Part shown: piece by piece, positions 25,174-38,049 of the stretch
Position numbering within the stretch: position 1 is the stretch's first letter
Layout of the letters: every line of letters begins with the position of its first letter
Assembly (NCBI GenBank): GCA_012934845.2
Contig: WNNJ02002083.1
Span: forward strand, 124,001-188,000
DNA length: 64,000 bases
From: Pomphorhynchus laevis
Taxonomy: Eukaryota; Acanthocephala; Palaeacanthocephala; Echinorhynchida; Pomphorhynchidae
Reading direction: 5' to 3'
The notes under the pieces: generated by a model
The model's input: only the letters and a program-made list of their open reading frames with translations
Told to the model about the DNA's origin: nothing
The model's database searches: none
Program-made: the position numbers and the translations under genes

Positions 25174-25245
25174 CTGCATCTAGGATTAAAGAATTCACAC
25201 GAGGATAATTTATGAAGCCGACCAAATAATTGTTCATATACTTAT

Positions 25246-26050
25246 ATTGGCCAATTATCTCCTAAGAGTGCGAACATACGATAACAAAGTTGAAGTAACG
25301 CATATTTAACCTAATCAACCACGCGGAGAATGATGATCACAGATTAGTGGTAACATATTCAACTATGGTTTGGAAATTTCCTTTAACATAATGAACTAAT
25401 GGAAAAATTTTCTATATTTTTTATACATAAAATTCATTTCTATGTATTGAAGTTACTGTGATTTTTGTTTTATAAAAATTTCAGTAATTTGTCAAATTCC
25501 ATAATATTAACCGAAATATTTTAATGCATTTTCGTTTTGATTATTTCTTGTAGGATATAATAACATGCCACAAGTAGTGCACAGATTTAAATTTCGATGA
25601 TCCACTTTTTATTAATTTTAATTGAAAGAATTTGAATTTCTTTTGGTAAAGATTATTTGCGACCGTATTCAATTGTATATTTTTAAATTGCAGCGTTAAA
25701 GTTCTTTACTTTTTGAAAGCGTAACAGTTAAAAAAAAACTTAAATTTTTTTATTATGAATAAAATATAAATCTAATATTTTTATTTCTAGCAGTGAATTT
25801 TTACATAAATAAATGAGCATTAAATTTTATACATTACAATGAATAAAATTTAATTCAAACACGATTGTTACCGCATTTTTTTTTATTAAAAACCGCAATA
25901 ACATAAAATGCCTTTCTACTTAAAAACTTTGTGATTTTGTTTGATATTTTTACAATTCGTAAAATTTTGAGTTGTTATGAATACAATTATAAAAATTTAG
26001 GAGCCACATAACATTTTTACTGTAATAATAGTTTTTTAAAATACCCCATT
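25246..26050. other. AT-rich spacer
   Basis: Nothing recognised. Confidence 0.5.
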
Positions 26051-26056
26051 TTAAGA

Positions 26057-26266
26057 TTGGTATGTCAAGAAAGAGAAGTATACAGATGCAAATATATTGC
26101 ATCGGAAGTCTTATGCATATTTGGAAGTACTTATTTCTGTGAACAACTTTTTTCACGTATGAAGCTTGATAAAAACATCTTCACATCTAGGTTGTCAGAA
26201 CAAAATTTATCGTCCATTATGAAAATTTCTCGCACACAAAAATCGAATCCTAACTTTAATAGCTAA
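26057..26266 (+). pseudogene. hAT transposase C-terminal fragment (ZBED/SCAND3-like)
   Basis: The frame reads FGSTYFCEQLFSRMKLDKN and then SRLSEQNLSSIMKISRTQ, the C-terminal dimerisation segment of hAT transposases of the ZBED5/SCAND3/GTF2IRD2-like group (CEQLFS xMK ... SRL xxxxL xxxLxI). About 70 codons remain and there is no start codon of its own. DNA at 26,430-26,515 (GTGCGGCCCTGGAG, GGCCCACCG, GACCTCCCTGATGTAAAA) resembles the 3' end region of such elements. Confidence 0.8.
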
Positions 26267-26515
26267 ATTGAATTAAAGACTCACCATCAATCTTCAATTA
26301 AAAAATTAAATGACTAATCTGCATTGTGTTTCTTGTTTAAAAATTCTTTATTGTTGTAAAATCTAACGTTTTTGTTGTAAAGCTAAACGTTTTTATTGTC
26401 ATCCAAATGCATAAATTTTTTACTAACAAATTTGGTATGTGCGGCCCTGGAGATTGAAATTAATTAAAATATGGCCCACCGCTATACTTTTGTCTGACCT
26501 CCCTGATGTAAAAGA

Positions 26516-27203
26516 TAGGATTTGATTGCTATGAAATCGTCTATACTACCATTCCATTCTCATTAAATTATTTAAGCTTTTAATTTCGAAGAAGTCTCGA
26601 CGAAATGGCCATAACAAACTAAAATGCAATCCGTGAAAGCATGATATTTTTATCAAAATTTAAAATCAAAATAGAACAGCACTGAGAAAAACAATAAAAA
26701 ATTTTTAACTATTCTGTAAAATTTTATTTAACACTCATTTGAAAATTATTATTTGAATAATTTTATGGGTGTATTCGAAAATATACAGTATACTAGCCTT
26801 GTCATTTAGTTTGTCAAAATTAGAATCCTTGCATTTTCCTAGATTTAATTTAACGAAATTATCAAAGAATATTAAGCATCTTCATAGATATAGGTAATGT
26901 GAAAAACTATTTAAATGCGAGTCAAATTACATGCAAGATATTACTTTCAATTTTTTTGCGTGGGCGAAACCTTATCCATGTTTATATTTTACGTCATCTC
27001 TCTTGTGAACACCCTTTTAGTATTGTTTGAAATTTTTATTTTAAAAGCCTTCCTTTACAGTTTATTTATTATTAAATTAAAACGATTTTGTTAAGTGAGG
27101 ATGGAGTAAGGCGTTTTGTTGACAAATCGTGTTTTGACTTGTTAGACAAATTTTCAAAACTTTAAAATTTTGTCTTAAAACCGTAATATATTATAAATTG
27201 ATT
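26516..27203. other. AT-rich spacer
   Basis: Nothing recognised. Confidence 0.5.
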
Positions 27204-27400
27204 GTTCCCTCATATTGGATTAGTTATTAGTAGAGAGAGTGAAGTAAAATATTTATTTAATCGAATTTTCAATAGCCTACTGCTATCACTCCTGAAGATG
27301 ATAGCAGTAGGCTATTGAAAATTCGATTAAATAAATATTTTACTTCATTCTCTTTACTAATAAATAATCCAATATGAGTGAACAATCAATTTATAATATA
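27204..27400. mobile_element. Palindromic MITE-like element, copy 1
   Basis: A near-perfect palindrome with arms of about 85-90 bp (CCTCATATTGGATTA, GAGTGAAGTAAAATATTT, CAATAGCCTACTGCTATC) around the short centre ACTCCTGAAGAT. No coding capacity. Confidence 0.8.
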
Positions 27401-27469
27401 AATATTCATTGTTTTAAAACTGTGATGATCTCTGTTTAGTATCAATAGATAAAATTAAGTAAATTGAAA

Positions 27470-28155
27470 TATGACGAGGCATTGATTAATTGATAAAACA
27501 ACTGTATAACATATAAATATTTATTTATTAGTGGAGAGAGTGAAGTAAAATATTTATTTAATCGAATTTTCAATAGCCTACTGCTATCACTCCTGAAGAT
27601 GATAGCCTTTAGGCTATTGAAAATTTGATTAAATAAATATTTTACTTCACTCTCTCACTAATAAATAATCCAATTTGAATGAACAATTTATTTATAGTAT
27701 CTTATTCTATATATTATATTAATTTATAATATTAAAATTAATTATTATGATTTATTTTAATTTTCGATTTATATGATTTAAGCAAATTAAGCAAAATGAT
27801 GATGATATTAATGTTATTCTTAATGATAATATTATTATAAATAATATTAATAATAATATTATCATAATATTATAATATTATTATCATTAATAATATTATT
27901 AATGATAATATTATTATTTATATTAAAAATTGACTGTTCACTCATATTGTATTATTTATTAGTAAAGAGAATGAAGTAAAATATTTATTTAATCAAATTT
28001 TCAATAGCCTAAAGGCTATCATCTTCAGGAGTGATAGCAGTAGGCTATTGAAAATTCGATTAAATAAATATTTTACTTCATTCTCTCCACTAATAAATAA
28101 ATATTTATATGTTATACAGTTGTTTTATCAATTAATCATTGCCTCATATTTCTAG
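27470..28155. mobile_element. Large palindrome made of two further MITE-like copies
   Basis: Two more copies of the preceding palindrome (27,530-27,665 and 27,965-28,095) are themselves arranged as inverted repeats. The outer arms (GCATTGATTAATTGATAAAAC-like with ACAACTGTATAACATATAAA) extend the symmetry to about 685 bp, centred in a run of AT repeats at about 27,815-27,920. Nested inverted duplication is the simplest description. Confidence 0.75.
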
Positions 28156-28159
28156 AACA

Positions 28160-28665
28160 TTTCTAATTATTTAGAAATTTTCTATATTTGCAAAAATAAG
28201 CTCTTCTGATGTAATTTATGCTTCTATTATCAGTTTCAAAAATCCACTTCAATACCAATCGATAGTATCGATACTAAAGCAATTATGAAAGCTTAACGAA
28301 AACAATTAATTATATACAGAACAATTGTGCCTGTTTTGTCTTCATGATCTTTCTTAAATTGTGAAAAAATTATTTTTAACAACTTAAATTTTTATGATGA
28401 ATAATAATTTTAATAATTTAATAATTTTTTATTATTTTTAACAACTTATGATGCGAATATAACGAAATTAAGCAACAAATATTAAAATTTTTTAAAATTA
28501 TTGAAAAAAGATTAATATTAATATTATTATATTAATATTAATATTAATATTTATATTATATTATGATGTTATCTCTCAAAATAATGCCGTATCATTAACA
28601 AATGCTTCATACTCTCAAAAGCTTTTATAATGCGAATAAAAGGTTTTCTGAATATTTGATGTGAT
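28160..28665. other. AT-rich spacer
   Basis: Only simple AT repeats (ATTAATATTA runs at 28,515-28,562). Confidence 0.5.
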
Positions 28666-28668
28666 TTA

Positions 28669-29095
28669 TTATACGCTGTCGAATACCATTGACATCACCA
28701 GAATATCGGTTTTCTGATGTTGTCGACAGTCACGTCGAAGTATAATAAATTAATAATTTTTGATTTTAAAATATTTACATTTTTAATATTTTTTATTATT
28801 AAATTGCTTATTATAAAGTTTATTATACTCTGTCGAATACCATTGACATCACCAGAATATCGATTTTCTGATGTTATCGGCAGTCACGTCGAAGTATAAT
28901 AAATTAATAATTTTTGATTTTAAAATATTTACATTTTTAATATTTTTTATTATTAAATTGCTTATTATAAAGTTTATTATACTCTGTCGAATACCATTGA
29001 CATCACCAGAATATCGATTTTCTGATGTTGTCGGCAGTCACGTCGAAGTATTACATTTTTAATATTTTTTTATTATTAAATTGCTTGAAAATCCA
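28669..29095 (+). repeat. 154-bp tandem repeat, about 2.7 copies
   Basis: Units begin at about 28,669, 28,823 and 28,977 with TATACTCTGTCGAATACC-like text. Each holds a hairpin formed by CATCACCAGAA and TTCTGATG. The short reading frames inside repeat with the unit and are not genes. Confidence 0.9.
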
Positions 29096-30140
29096 ATTAT
29101 TAACGTAAGAATTATCATGTGTATATCACTGATGCTTTATTGTCAAAATTCGTTTAAAAATCGGATATATAAAATAATCACCATATTTATTGTTTATCGC
29201 AAAATGTATTGTCTTCAATAATCAAGTTATTTTTCCTTAATGTTTGAATTGACAATTTATTATTATTTAGTAAATAGAATTAAAAATTTAATAAAACACA
29301 ATTGAATAATAAAATATTAGAAATTCAAGATTTTTGCTTGCTATCAATATACTGAAAGTTTCCTTATCCAATACCTATTTGCTTATTCTTAAATATAATT
29401 TTTGAAGATAACTTTTAAATACGTGTACACAAAAATGAATAAATAAGTGAATGCAATTAAAATATATAAACATATTTGGATTTACATAAATATATTCATA
29501 TGCGTATTTACATACAAAGTGGATAATTATTTTTTATAATATTTTACAAAACTACAAGATGTCATTACTTCAATTGGAACATAATATCAGATCAAATTTA
29601 TAACAAATTTGACAATGAAATTGTAAATATTTTCACTACAATAGTTGAACTTTTTCGTGGGATAATTACAAAAACATTTAAAGAACTTATTATGCAATAT
29701 GAACAAAATAATAGAGCAATAATTTAAAAATATTAAGTATATTGATGTTGTTAAAATATAAAGTTGTGTTCCTAAACATTTGTTTACATAATTTCAAGGA
29801 AAGAACTTAATTGAAAAGTTGTTTTCCCTATTTTTAAACTGTCTTCAATCAAATGAATTTAAATACATTAAATTTAGTAATTGGTTTTTAAAAATCTATT
29901 TTAAATTTATTTTAAGTTGAACGTAAAATTAATTTTACATTTAAAAAATATTGTTAATGATTTATAAACATTCAAATATTATCAAGTCTAAGTGAATTTC
30001 GTTTTAAAGAGTAAAATTCATCTTACAATATGTTTACATATTATCCGATTTTCTTTAAATTTAAATTTTTTAGAATTGAATGTTTAATTCAGCTTCTGAC
30101 AACAAGTGTAAAAAGTCTGTAAAGAATCCAAACTATATAA
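29096..30140. other. AT-rich spacer
   Basis: Nothing recognised. Confidence 0.5.
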
Positions 30141-30146
30141 AGATAT

Positions 30147-30630
30147 AAAATATATGCTTTGATATATTGTTGATATATGTGCATGATATTCAGACAAGTA
30201 CAAGGTGTTTCGATTGATAGTACTATTGACCCAATTATAGCTGACTTATTTCTAAGTGTTATAGAATATGAATTTGTTCAAAACTGTTTAAAAAATAAAT
30301 CTAAACAAAATAAATATATGAAATATATGTTTCGATATATTGATGATATATGTGTATTTAATTCTAATAATTTTTATTCAATTAGTGAGCACATTTATCC
30401 AGGTAGCCTTTTTCTTAATAAAACCAATATTAATGATAAAGAAGGTATATATCTAAATATGAACATTAAATTAACATCGATTAAAACAATTTTAATTTAT
30501 ATAGTAAAAATGACAATTAAATTTACAAAAAATTGAATGCATACCATTCATAATTAAATTTATATCATAAAGATGACATAATTAAATTTACAAAAAATCA
30601 TGAATGCTTTTACATGAACATTCATGCACA
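30147..30630 (+). pseudogene. Penelope-like RT fragment
   Basis: From about 30,195 the frame reads QVQGVSIDSTIDPIIADLFL (RT palm motif of PLEs, usually QGvPMGs...lAnLFL), then FRYIDDICVFN with the catalytic YIDD box, then IYPGSLFLNKTNINDKEGIYLNMNIKL, which matches the PLE region after YIDD. It ends after about 110 codons and continues out of frame to a HAH-type segment. The bases before it (30,147-30,180) are an extra, diverged copy of the YIDD segment. This is one broken copy of the same PLE family as the fragments at 36-39 kb. Confidence 0.85.
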
Positions 30631-30959
30631 TTATATAATATAAAAATAACATATGGAATTTATTAAAATATAATATATTATTATATTTAATATATTATTA
30701 TATTAAATATATTAATATAAATTAATATATTTATTATAATTATAATTTCATTGTAATGTAATGAAATTTTAAGAATTGCAGTTATTTGTAGCGATATTGT
30801 ATTTCTAATTACAGTATTTCTTAGTGTCGTTATTGCATTAACGATATTGGACAAATTTATCCAGATAGTTTGATTCTTTAGAAAACTAAAATTATGAATA
30901 ATAAAGATGCCATATTTAATTTACAAAAACTATATTTTTTCATGAATATTAAATAATGG

Positions 30960-31065
30960 GATTTTAAGAAACCTGATAACATAGCTGTCCCCTGATGACC
31001 TCGAATCGTCATTCTTATACATAGTTTGTTATTTATTAGTCAATTAATAAAAAATGATTTTCATT
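30960..31065 (+). repeat. PLE-associated block, partial copy
   Basis: Partial copy of the conserved block that follows the PLE RT frame elsewhere (GAAACCTGATAACATAGC, CCTGATGACCTC, TTATTTATTAGTCAATT). Confidence 0.7.
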
Positions 31066-31419
31066 TTAAATTTCAATTTACATAAATATAAATTTTATAT
31101 AAATATAAATTGTATATAAAAACTGTATATAAATTGTATACGTATACTCATTTATCTGATCTGATTTGTTCTACTGGCAAGTTATTATTGACCTGTGGAC
31201 TTTGTTTTCCCAGTAATATAACCTCTGTCAGAAACGCTGAAACTATGTATTATTGATATGACTATTTCTAGGCTAATTATCTAGCGAGTTTTGTGAACTT
31301 TTTTTATTATTTTATAATATACAAAACAAGAAAATAAATTTTTATAGATGGAAATAAAAATATGTTATATTATAATATAATAAGGTACACTAAATAATCA
31401 TATTTCATAATAGAAAATA

Positions 31420-31620
31420 CGTCATTAGCGTGTATTTATCCCCGCTGCTGTGTAGGATCGAGGAATAGGGTACAAAAAATGATAACATAGCAATTCATCA
31501 TGATGACCGCTAATCTTATTCTAATGTTATTTATTAGTCAATTCATAACAATTGACCTACATTTTAAATTTCAATTTTATATTTTAACTTGATATCAATA
31601 TAAATTGTATCAAATCTTAT
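31420..31620 (+). repeat. PLE-associated block copy
   Basis: Holds CGCTGCTGTG, GATCGAGGAAT, CATAGCAATTCATC, ATGATGACC and TTATTTATTAGTCAATTCAT. The GAAAC box is lost. A companion element (TTATTGACCTGTGGACTTTG, GAAACTATGTATTATTG) lies just upstream at 31,160-31,260 and recurs at 39,840-39,960. Confidence 0.75.
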
Positions 31621-31719
31621 ATAATTATTTATTTACATCATTCTATATACGTCTTTTATAGATGGATAATAAATACTATGTTTTGTATTAGACTAAAATA
31701 CACTAAACAATCACATTTT

Positions 31720-31920
31720 ATTGGAGAAAATACGTCATTAGTGCGTATTTGATCCAGCTGCTATGTTGGGTCGAGGAATAAAGGCCGAAAACTGATAACA
31801 TCGCAATCCCTCCTGATGACCCCTAATCCTTATTCTTATATATCGTTTGTAATTTATTAGTCAATTCCTAAAAATTGATTTTTATTTAAAATTTAAATTT
31901 TCTATTTTAACTTGATGTAA
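31720..31920 (+). repeat. PLE-associated block copy
   Basis: Holds AGCTGCTATG, GGGTCGAGGAAT, GGCCGAAAAC, CATCGCAATCCCTC, CTGATGACCCC and the TTAGTCAATTC tail. Confidence 0.8.
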
Positions 31921-32264
31921 ATTTAAATTGTATAAAATAATTTATATATCGGATAAAATACGTGACTCAGTTATTTGATCTAATCTGTAAACAATTCTAC
32001 GACCGCATGGCAGTCACACCTTACTGTGATTAGTTGGATGAATGCATATAATAAAAAGCGCCGTTTTATCAGGCGATCGTCAGTCCACAAATATCATAAA
32101 TATTTTGTCTAAAATGTTAACGTTTCCATGAATGAAGGTTCATCAACATGCCGATCCTAATAGTGTTTACAAAGCTCGCCAGCACGTTTTTAATTGTATA
32201 ATTAATTGTTTAATTTATAAATTATTTGTATACGTAGACTCTGTTACCTGATCTGATTCATTAA

Positions 32265-32470
32265 AGAAAATGCTTCATTAGCATGTATTTGGCCTCTCTG
32301 CTATGTTGTATCGCGAAATAGGGGCCGAAACCTGATAGCATATAATTCATCATGATAACCTCTAATTCTTATTCTGATACATCGTCTGTTATTTATTAGT
32401 CAATTTATAACAATTGACTTTTATTTTAAATTTCAATTTTAAATTTTAACTTGATAAATTGTATAAAATC
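32265..32470 (+). repeat. PLE-associated block copy
   Basis: Holds TCTGCTATG, GTATCGCGAAAT, GGGGCCGAAACCTGATAGC, TTCATCATGATAACC and the TTAGTCAATTTAT tail. Confidence 0.8.
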
Positions 32471-33059
32471 TAATATAATTATTTATTATTTATTTCTATT
32501 TATACATAGACTCAGTTATCTGATCTGATCAGATAGCTCCGTTGAGAGAGATAATGTGCTTACGTAAAATAAAAGTATATAGTTTGAAAATAGTCAAATA
32601 GTAAATAGTAATTAAAGCAAAAGTAAAATATAAAAGTATATAGTTTGGTGAATGCATTATATATAATATCTTATATTTTATATAAGGTATATAAAATCTT
32701 ATATTATTATTTATCTTTATTTTTATTTGTATATCTGATTAAATACGTATACTCAGTTATCTGATCTGGTGTAATGCTAAAAGCATTTAAATAATGTAAT
32801 AGATACATAATAGATAGAAATATAAAATTTTATAAAACATTAAACAATGAAATTTCATTAATTGCCATTTATGAAATGGCAATTAAAATTTTTAATTGCA
32901 TTTAATTGCATTTTTAATTAAATTTTTCAAGATCATTTAATAAAATATTATTAATCAATAAAATATTATTTAAAATTTATTTAAAAACTTAAGTGAAAAT
33001 TTTTTATGGATAAATATGCTTTTGAATACTATATATGCTTTTGAACACTATATAATCAA

Positions 33060-33270
33060 ATTTCATCACATGAAATACATCATTAGTACGTATTTGACCC
33101 CGCTGCAATGTTGTGTCGATGAATATGGGCCGAAACCTGATAACATTGCAATTCCTCCTGATTACCTTTAATCCTTATTCTTATACATCCCCTGTTATTT
33201 ATTAGTCAATTCATAAAAATTGACGTTTATTTTAAATTTCAATTTTATATTTTAACTTGATCTTGATATA
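33060..33270 (+). repeat. PLE-associated block copy with a compensatory pair
   Basis: Holds CTGCAATG (33,103-110) and CATTGCA (33,144-150), where most copies have CTGCTATG and CATAGCAG: both sides of the pairing changed. Also GTGTCGATGAAT, GGGCCGAAACCTG and CCTCCTGATTACC. Confidence 0.8.
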
Positions 33271-33384
33271 TATGATCATATAAAAGACTCAGTTAGAGTC
33301 TTTTATAAGCTCATTTACCTGATCTGATTTGTTGAAAAATAACTAATGTTGATTCATATACTTTTTATTAGAATATAATACTAG

Positions 33385-33600
33385 ATAATCAAATTTCATC
33401 AGAGGAAATAAGCCATCAGCATTTATTTGCCCCTGCTACTTTGTCGAGGAATAGGGTCCAAAATCTTATTGCATATCAGTTTCTCTTTATGGCCTCTAAT
33501 CCTTATGGTGATACATTGTCTGCTATTTATTAGTCAATTCGTAAAAAATGAGTTGAAAATTCTTGCATTTTAATTTGTCCATTATGGAAAATCTTAAGAT
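33385..33600 (+). repeat. PLE-associated block, degenerate copy
   Basis: Recognisable from GCCCCTGCTAC, GTCGAGGAATAGGG and TTATTAGTCAATTCGTAAAAA; the GAAAC and CTGATGA boxes are lost. Confidence 0.65.
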
Positions 33601-35800
33601 TAAAATCCCTTTTACATTTATGTATATTACAAGATACGTATACTCAGTTAATTGATCTGATTAATTAAGAATATTAATAATTGATAATTACATGTCTAAT
33701 GTAATCATGTTTCTAACGATATGTAAATTTGTATTTAGATAATTGATAAATATATAAGCATAGAAGCAAATCTCCTTGAAAATAACTTCGTTTTACTAAT
33801 TAAAACAAACGAATTAATTTGTTACTCGCAAATTATAATAAATTACATTATCCTTTGTAAAATTATATTAATATTAATATGTGTATATTAATATTAATGT
33901 TAATATTAATATTAATATTTGTACATTTTATATTAAATATAAATTGTTACTTAATAAATTACTTAATTAATCAATTGATTAATAAAATTCTTAAGCATTA
34001 ATTTACACACGCTGTCATTAAAGATATCCGTTAATCCGTACTGTTTACAAAATTTTAAGCCAAGTGCTTTATAGTGATAACTTTTAGAGCTGCTACATTC
34101 CTAACATGCCGAGTTGTTATTATCGTTACCTCCGTCATATTATACAACCATGTTTTTTATTTTTTGCAATATGATTGACTCTTGAATTTTTACAGGGGCC
34201 CTTGACAAGGCCTTTTTAAGCTACAAAAGCAAGTTAAGAAATATATTTGATTGTATATACGCTCTCGTTGATAACAAAGAGGTCAAATCAACATATTAAG
34301 TTGCATGAAAGTGTAATTCTAACTCACATTTCTTCAGATACATGTTTTGTAGCGAAACATAAATAGTATCTTTCCGGTATTCTAGAAGGCCTCTTTTTGC
34401 TGTATTTTTGTGAAGTGTCAGTGCTGAGCTGACTTATCTGCGAAATTCGAAGAATCTAAAATCAAATATACTGTTGAATACAACTGAATGCTTTTATTCA
34501 TTACTCATTGCGCTTTGATGTTTCAGCTACGTTCCAGGTTCCTAGGTACTATGTAACTACATATATTTTTAATAGGTGAAAAATAAGTTTAAGTTCTTAC
34601 AAAAATGAACTTGTTTATAGTGTTAGCTTAAAGTTATTGGCTTTAACAAAAGTTTTGTGATTAAAAAAGAATATAAAAACAGAACGCACATTGAAAATGT
34701 AAATAGTTATCAATTAATATAAGGTAATATAAAGTTACTAAAATTCAATTTTTTGTGAATTAATTGAATTTTAATGAATTAAATATATTGATCTTCAGCT
34801 GCTATGATGAGTGAGTTTTAACCTTTTCAAATTTTCAAATGCTAGAGGAATCTCATTAATTATCTTAAGATGAAATCATCTGTATTTACAGATGCTTTCA
34901 AAAATCTCTGAATTATTGAACGTTTTAACATATGATAAATCAAATATTTACAGATTTAAGAAGTATTTTTGAATGTTTGATCATGTATGAATTATATAAT
35001 CTTGTCACTATATTGTTAATACGATGTATACACTAATGATAGAAAATATTTCAATCAAAATATAATAATCCAATAATTATCAGTATAGCGGTTAAGGTAT
35101 TTTGAATTAGTAGACTACGCAGTAACTTAACTTCCCTACACTCATCTTCGCAATTAAACATTCAACTTGAATAATTTGGAAAACATATTGTCAAATGTTA
35201 AAATCATGTTGTATGCTTTTATGCTATTATTTTATTAAAATTTAAGTATTACACTAACGTCTTACACATTCAATTATACCTATACAAATCTCTTATATTT
35301 ATAAGCGAGGAAAGTACTTTAAATACTTATATATAAGTATTATATATCTCTTAAATACTTATATTATACTACACAAATCTTTTTTAATTTGCCATTTACT
35401 TCTTGCCATTTACTTAGTGTGTATCAATGTATCATTTGATGTCACAATTTGACATAATAAAAAGTTAACAAACTTTGACATGATAATTTGACATAATTTA
35501 ACTTCATAACTTGACATATGCTTTACAAAACGTAAAAATAGTTTATTAATGTGAATTTAATATAAATTGGAAACATTTATATAAAATTAAAAGTTAGATT
35601 AAAACCATTTATCTACTTTTTCTACTGTTTAATATATGCTACTTAAACCTTTACAATCTCCCAAAAATGATATATTCAAATTAGATTTTTACAGTTTCTC
35701 TTTTTATGAACCTGTATAAATTTTTTCCATAGAAATATTATCTTCACAGAATATATTTGATTAGAAACCCAGATTTAGTTCAATGGATTTTTCACTGATA
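33601..35800. other. AT-rich region without recognised genes
   Basis: Simple ATTAATATTA runs at 33,865-33,920. A frame of about 27 codons at 34,198-34,300 (LDKAFLSYKSKLRN) was not identified. Nothing else recognised. Confidence 0.5.
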
Positions 35801-35804
35801 TGAA

Positions 35805-36215
35805 TCAAATCAGCTAATTGAGTTCTCGTATTTAATATAATTATAAATATATATGTGCATAAAAATAAATAACCATAATAATGCCTAAATGAATAAATCA
35901 AAATTTAAAATTTAATAATTAGATAATAAATAATTATAAATAATTGTTTTAAAATTTTATATAACTTATATCAAGTTAAAATAGAATATTGAAATCTAAA
36001 ATTACAGTCAATTTTTATGAATTGACTAATAAATAATAGACGTTGCATCAGAATAAGGATTAGAGATCGTCAGGAAGAACTGCTATGCTATACGGTTTTG
36101 TGTGCAATTCCTCGACTCAGCATACTAGCATGGCCAAACAGGTGCAAATGACTTATTTCTTCTGATGAAATTTGATTATTTAGTATCTTATTCTACCACG
36201 AAGTATATTATTTAT
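35805..36215 (-). repeat. PLE-associated block copy, minus strand
   Basis: The minus strand has GAGTCGAGGAATTG, CATAGCAGTTCTTC, CTGACGATCTCTAAT and the TTAGTCAATTCAT tail, directly downstream of an RT C-terminal remnant (next entry). Same order as at 39.5 and 47.4 kb. Confidence 0.75.
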
Positions 36216-36885
36216 TATCCATAAAAATTTCACGCTAATAATTTTAAATTTATTTTTAATATTATTGTTTAATTTATATATTTTACTATTTTCTGTTTGA
36301 CGATATTTTTTATAATAACCCAGTTTAAAGTATGTATCTATTGAATTATTTAAATGATTTTGAAGAAGTCAATATCGTTACAAATTGTTGCAATTCTTAA
36401 AATTTCATTATTTATTCATATTTTATATTATATGGTATGCATGAATGCTCATGCAAAAATGTTTCTTGTAAATTTAAATATGTAATCTTTACTATATAAA
36501 TTAAAAGTAGTTTTAGTTAATGTTAATTTAATGTTCATATCTAGATACACACCTTCTTTATCATTAATATTAGTTTTATTAAGAATAAGGCTTTCTGGAT
36601 AAATTGGTTCACTAATTTCATTATTTAATGTATTATATTTAATATTATATGGTATGCATGAATGCTCATGCAAAAATGCGTTTCTTGCAAATTTAAAATG
36701 TCATCTTTACTTTATAAATAAAAAGTTATTTTTAATTAGTATTAATTTAATGTTCATACCTTGATATAAACTTTCTTTATCATTAATATTGGTTTTATTA
36801 AGAATTAGGCTACCTGGATAAATTTGTTCGCTTTTTGAATAAAAATTATTAGAGTTAAATGAACTTATATCATCAATGTATCAAA
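36216..36885 (-). pseudogene. Penelope-like RT C-terminal region with internal duplication
   Basis: Minus-strand frames carry IYPESLILNKTNINDKEG, LDMNIKL and HEHSCIPYNIKYNTLNNEI, then ILRIATICNDI and a lysine-rich end, matching the part of PLE RT between the YIDD box and the end of the thumb. A segment of about 230 bp is present twice in tandem (36,430-36,650 and 36,655-36,880), so the region cannot encode a working enzyme. It belongs with the block at 35,805-36,215. Confidence 0.8.
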
Positions 36886-37240
36886 TCATATAAGACTTTT
36901 AAATTATTTTGATTTATCAAAATATTAAATGCTTCTATTAATTTAAATATGCATCTATTAAATTATTTAAATGATTTTGAAGAAAACCAATATCGTTCCA
37001 AATTATTGTAATTCTTTAAATTTCATAAATGTTTTGTATTTTATATAATATGGTATGCATGACTGTTCATGTAAAAATATGTTTCTTGTAAATTTAAAAA
37101 TGTAATCTTTACGATATAAATTAAAAGTAGTTTTAATTGATGCTAATTTAATGTTCATATCAAGATAAATACTTTCTTTATCATTAATATTGGTTTTATT
37201 AAGAATGAGGCTACCTGGATAAATTTGTTCGCTTATTGAA
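36886..37240 (-). pseudogene. Further PLE RT fragment copy
   Basis: Repeats the same RT segment (YPGSLILNKTNINDKE, ILMNIKL-type, HEQSCIPYYI) at 37,040-37,240, preceded by a diverged stretch matching the thumb. Broken in several places. Confidence 0.7.
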
Positions 37241-37609
37241 CAATAGCCCCTAACTCATTAGGGGTCTTTGTGACCCCCTACGGTCATATGCGTGTGTTTT
37301 TTCTCAACATATTTATTATAACACAATTGCACCTAAATGAAGTTAATATGTTAAGATCGTCGTCTTTACATGGCATATACTCATATCATGCATACATTGA
37401 TTGGTGACTGATTTAACATACATAAACGATTCGTGATTAAGTCGTACGACTGATTCAAACGGATACCCGAATGCTCTAAATGGATTTCATGTATTTTGTA
37501 AACTTATGCTACGACATATCCAAGCAAAAAATTTTGCGATAAGCCCAAAAAACCGGAATGAATATTTGAACACATTCTATTTATCTAAATATATCTGTTC
37601 TTATTATAT

Positions 37610-37800
37610 TTAGTATTATATTGTATGCATGAATGCTCATGTAAAAATATGTTTCTTGTAAATTTAAATATGTCGTCTTTACGATATAAATAAATAATAG
37701 TTTGAATTGATGTTAATTTAATGCTCATAACAAGATAAATACTTGCTTTATCATTATATTGGTTTTATTAAGAATGAGCTTACCTGGATACCTGAATGTT
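37610..37800 (-). pseudogene. Further PLE RT fragment copy
   Basis: Fourth minus-strand copy of the same RT segment, more diverged, cut at GGATACCTGAATG. The intervening 37,241-37,609 has two short hairpins (CCCCTAACTCATTAGGGG, GACCCCCTACGG) and is otherwise unrecognised. Confidence 0.65.
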
Positions 37801-38049
37801 TGTGATTAAGGACATGTTGATGGATCATTTACAATGCACGAAAAGTAAAATTTCACAGTCATTTTTAAAATGAACACAATGACATGAGAAAAAAATTTTA
37901 GCTCATAGTTTTAGGCTCCTATTTGATTTTTATATTATTGTTTTGCTCTAATTTTAGTTATTTAATTATCAAATTTACACAAGTTTAACAAGTAACTTTT
38001 TTGTTTTGATGATTTTATTTTTTTGATGATTAATTACATGTATTACATT

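Larger units (their letters stand above)
24560..25245. mobile_element. Foldback element carrying permuted hammerhead-like RNA
   Basis: Composite of three related blocks: 24,570-24,775, a partial direct copy at 24,935-25,050, and an inverted copy at 25,050-25,237. The outer blocks are inverted repeats of each other (ACGAGCGAGTATC, CATTTGGTCGGCTTC, TTAATCCTAGATGCAGCAC and TCGTGTTTCGGTCC match their reverse complements), flanked by AACAATTGTTCATATA-like ends. No coding capacity. The shape is that of a non-autonomous foldback or MITE-like DNA element, though a rearranged RNA-derived repeat is also possible. The + strand of the right block and the minus strand of the left block hold the hammerhead pieces. 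Confidence 0.75.
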
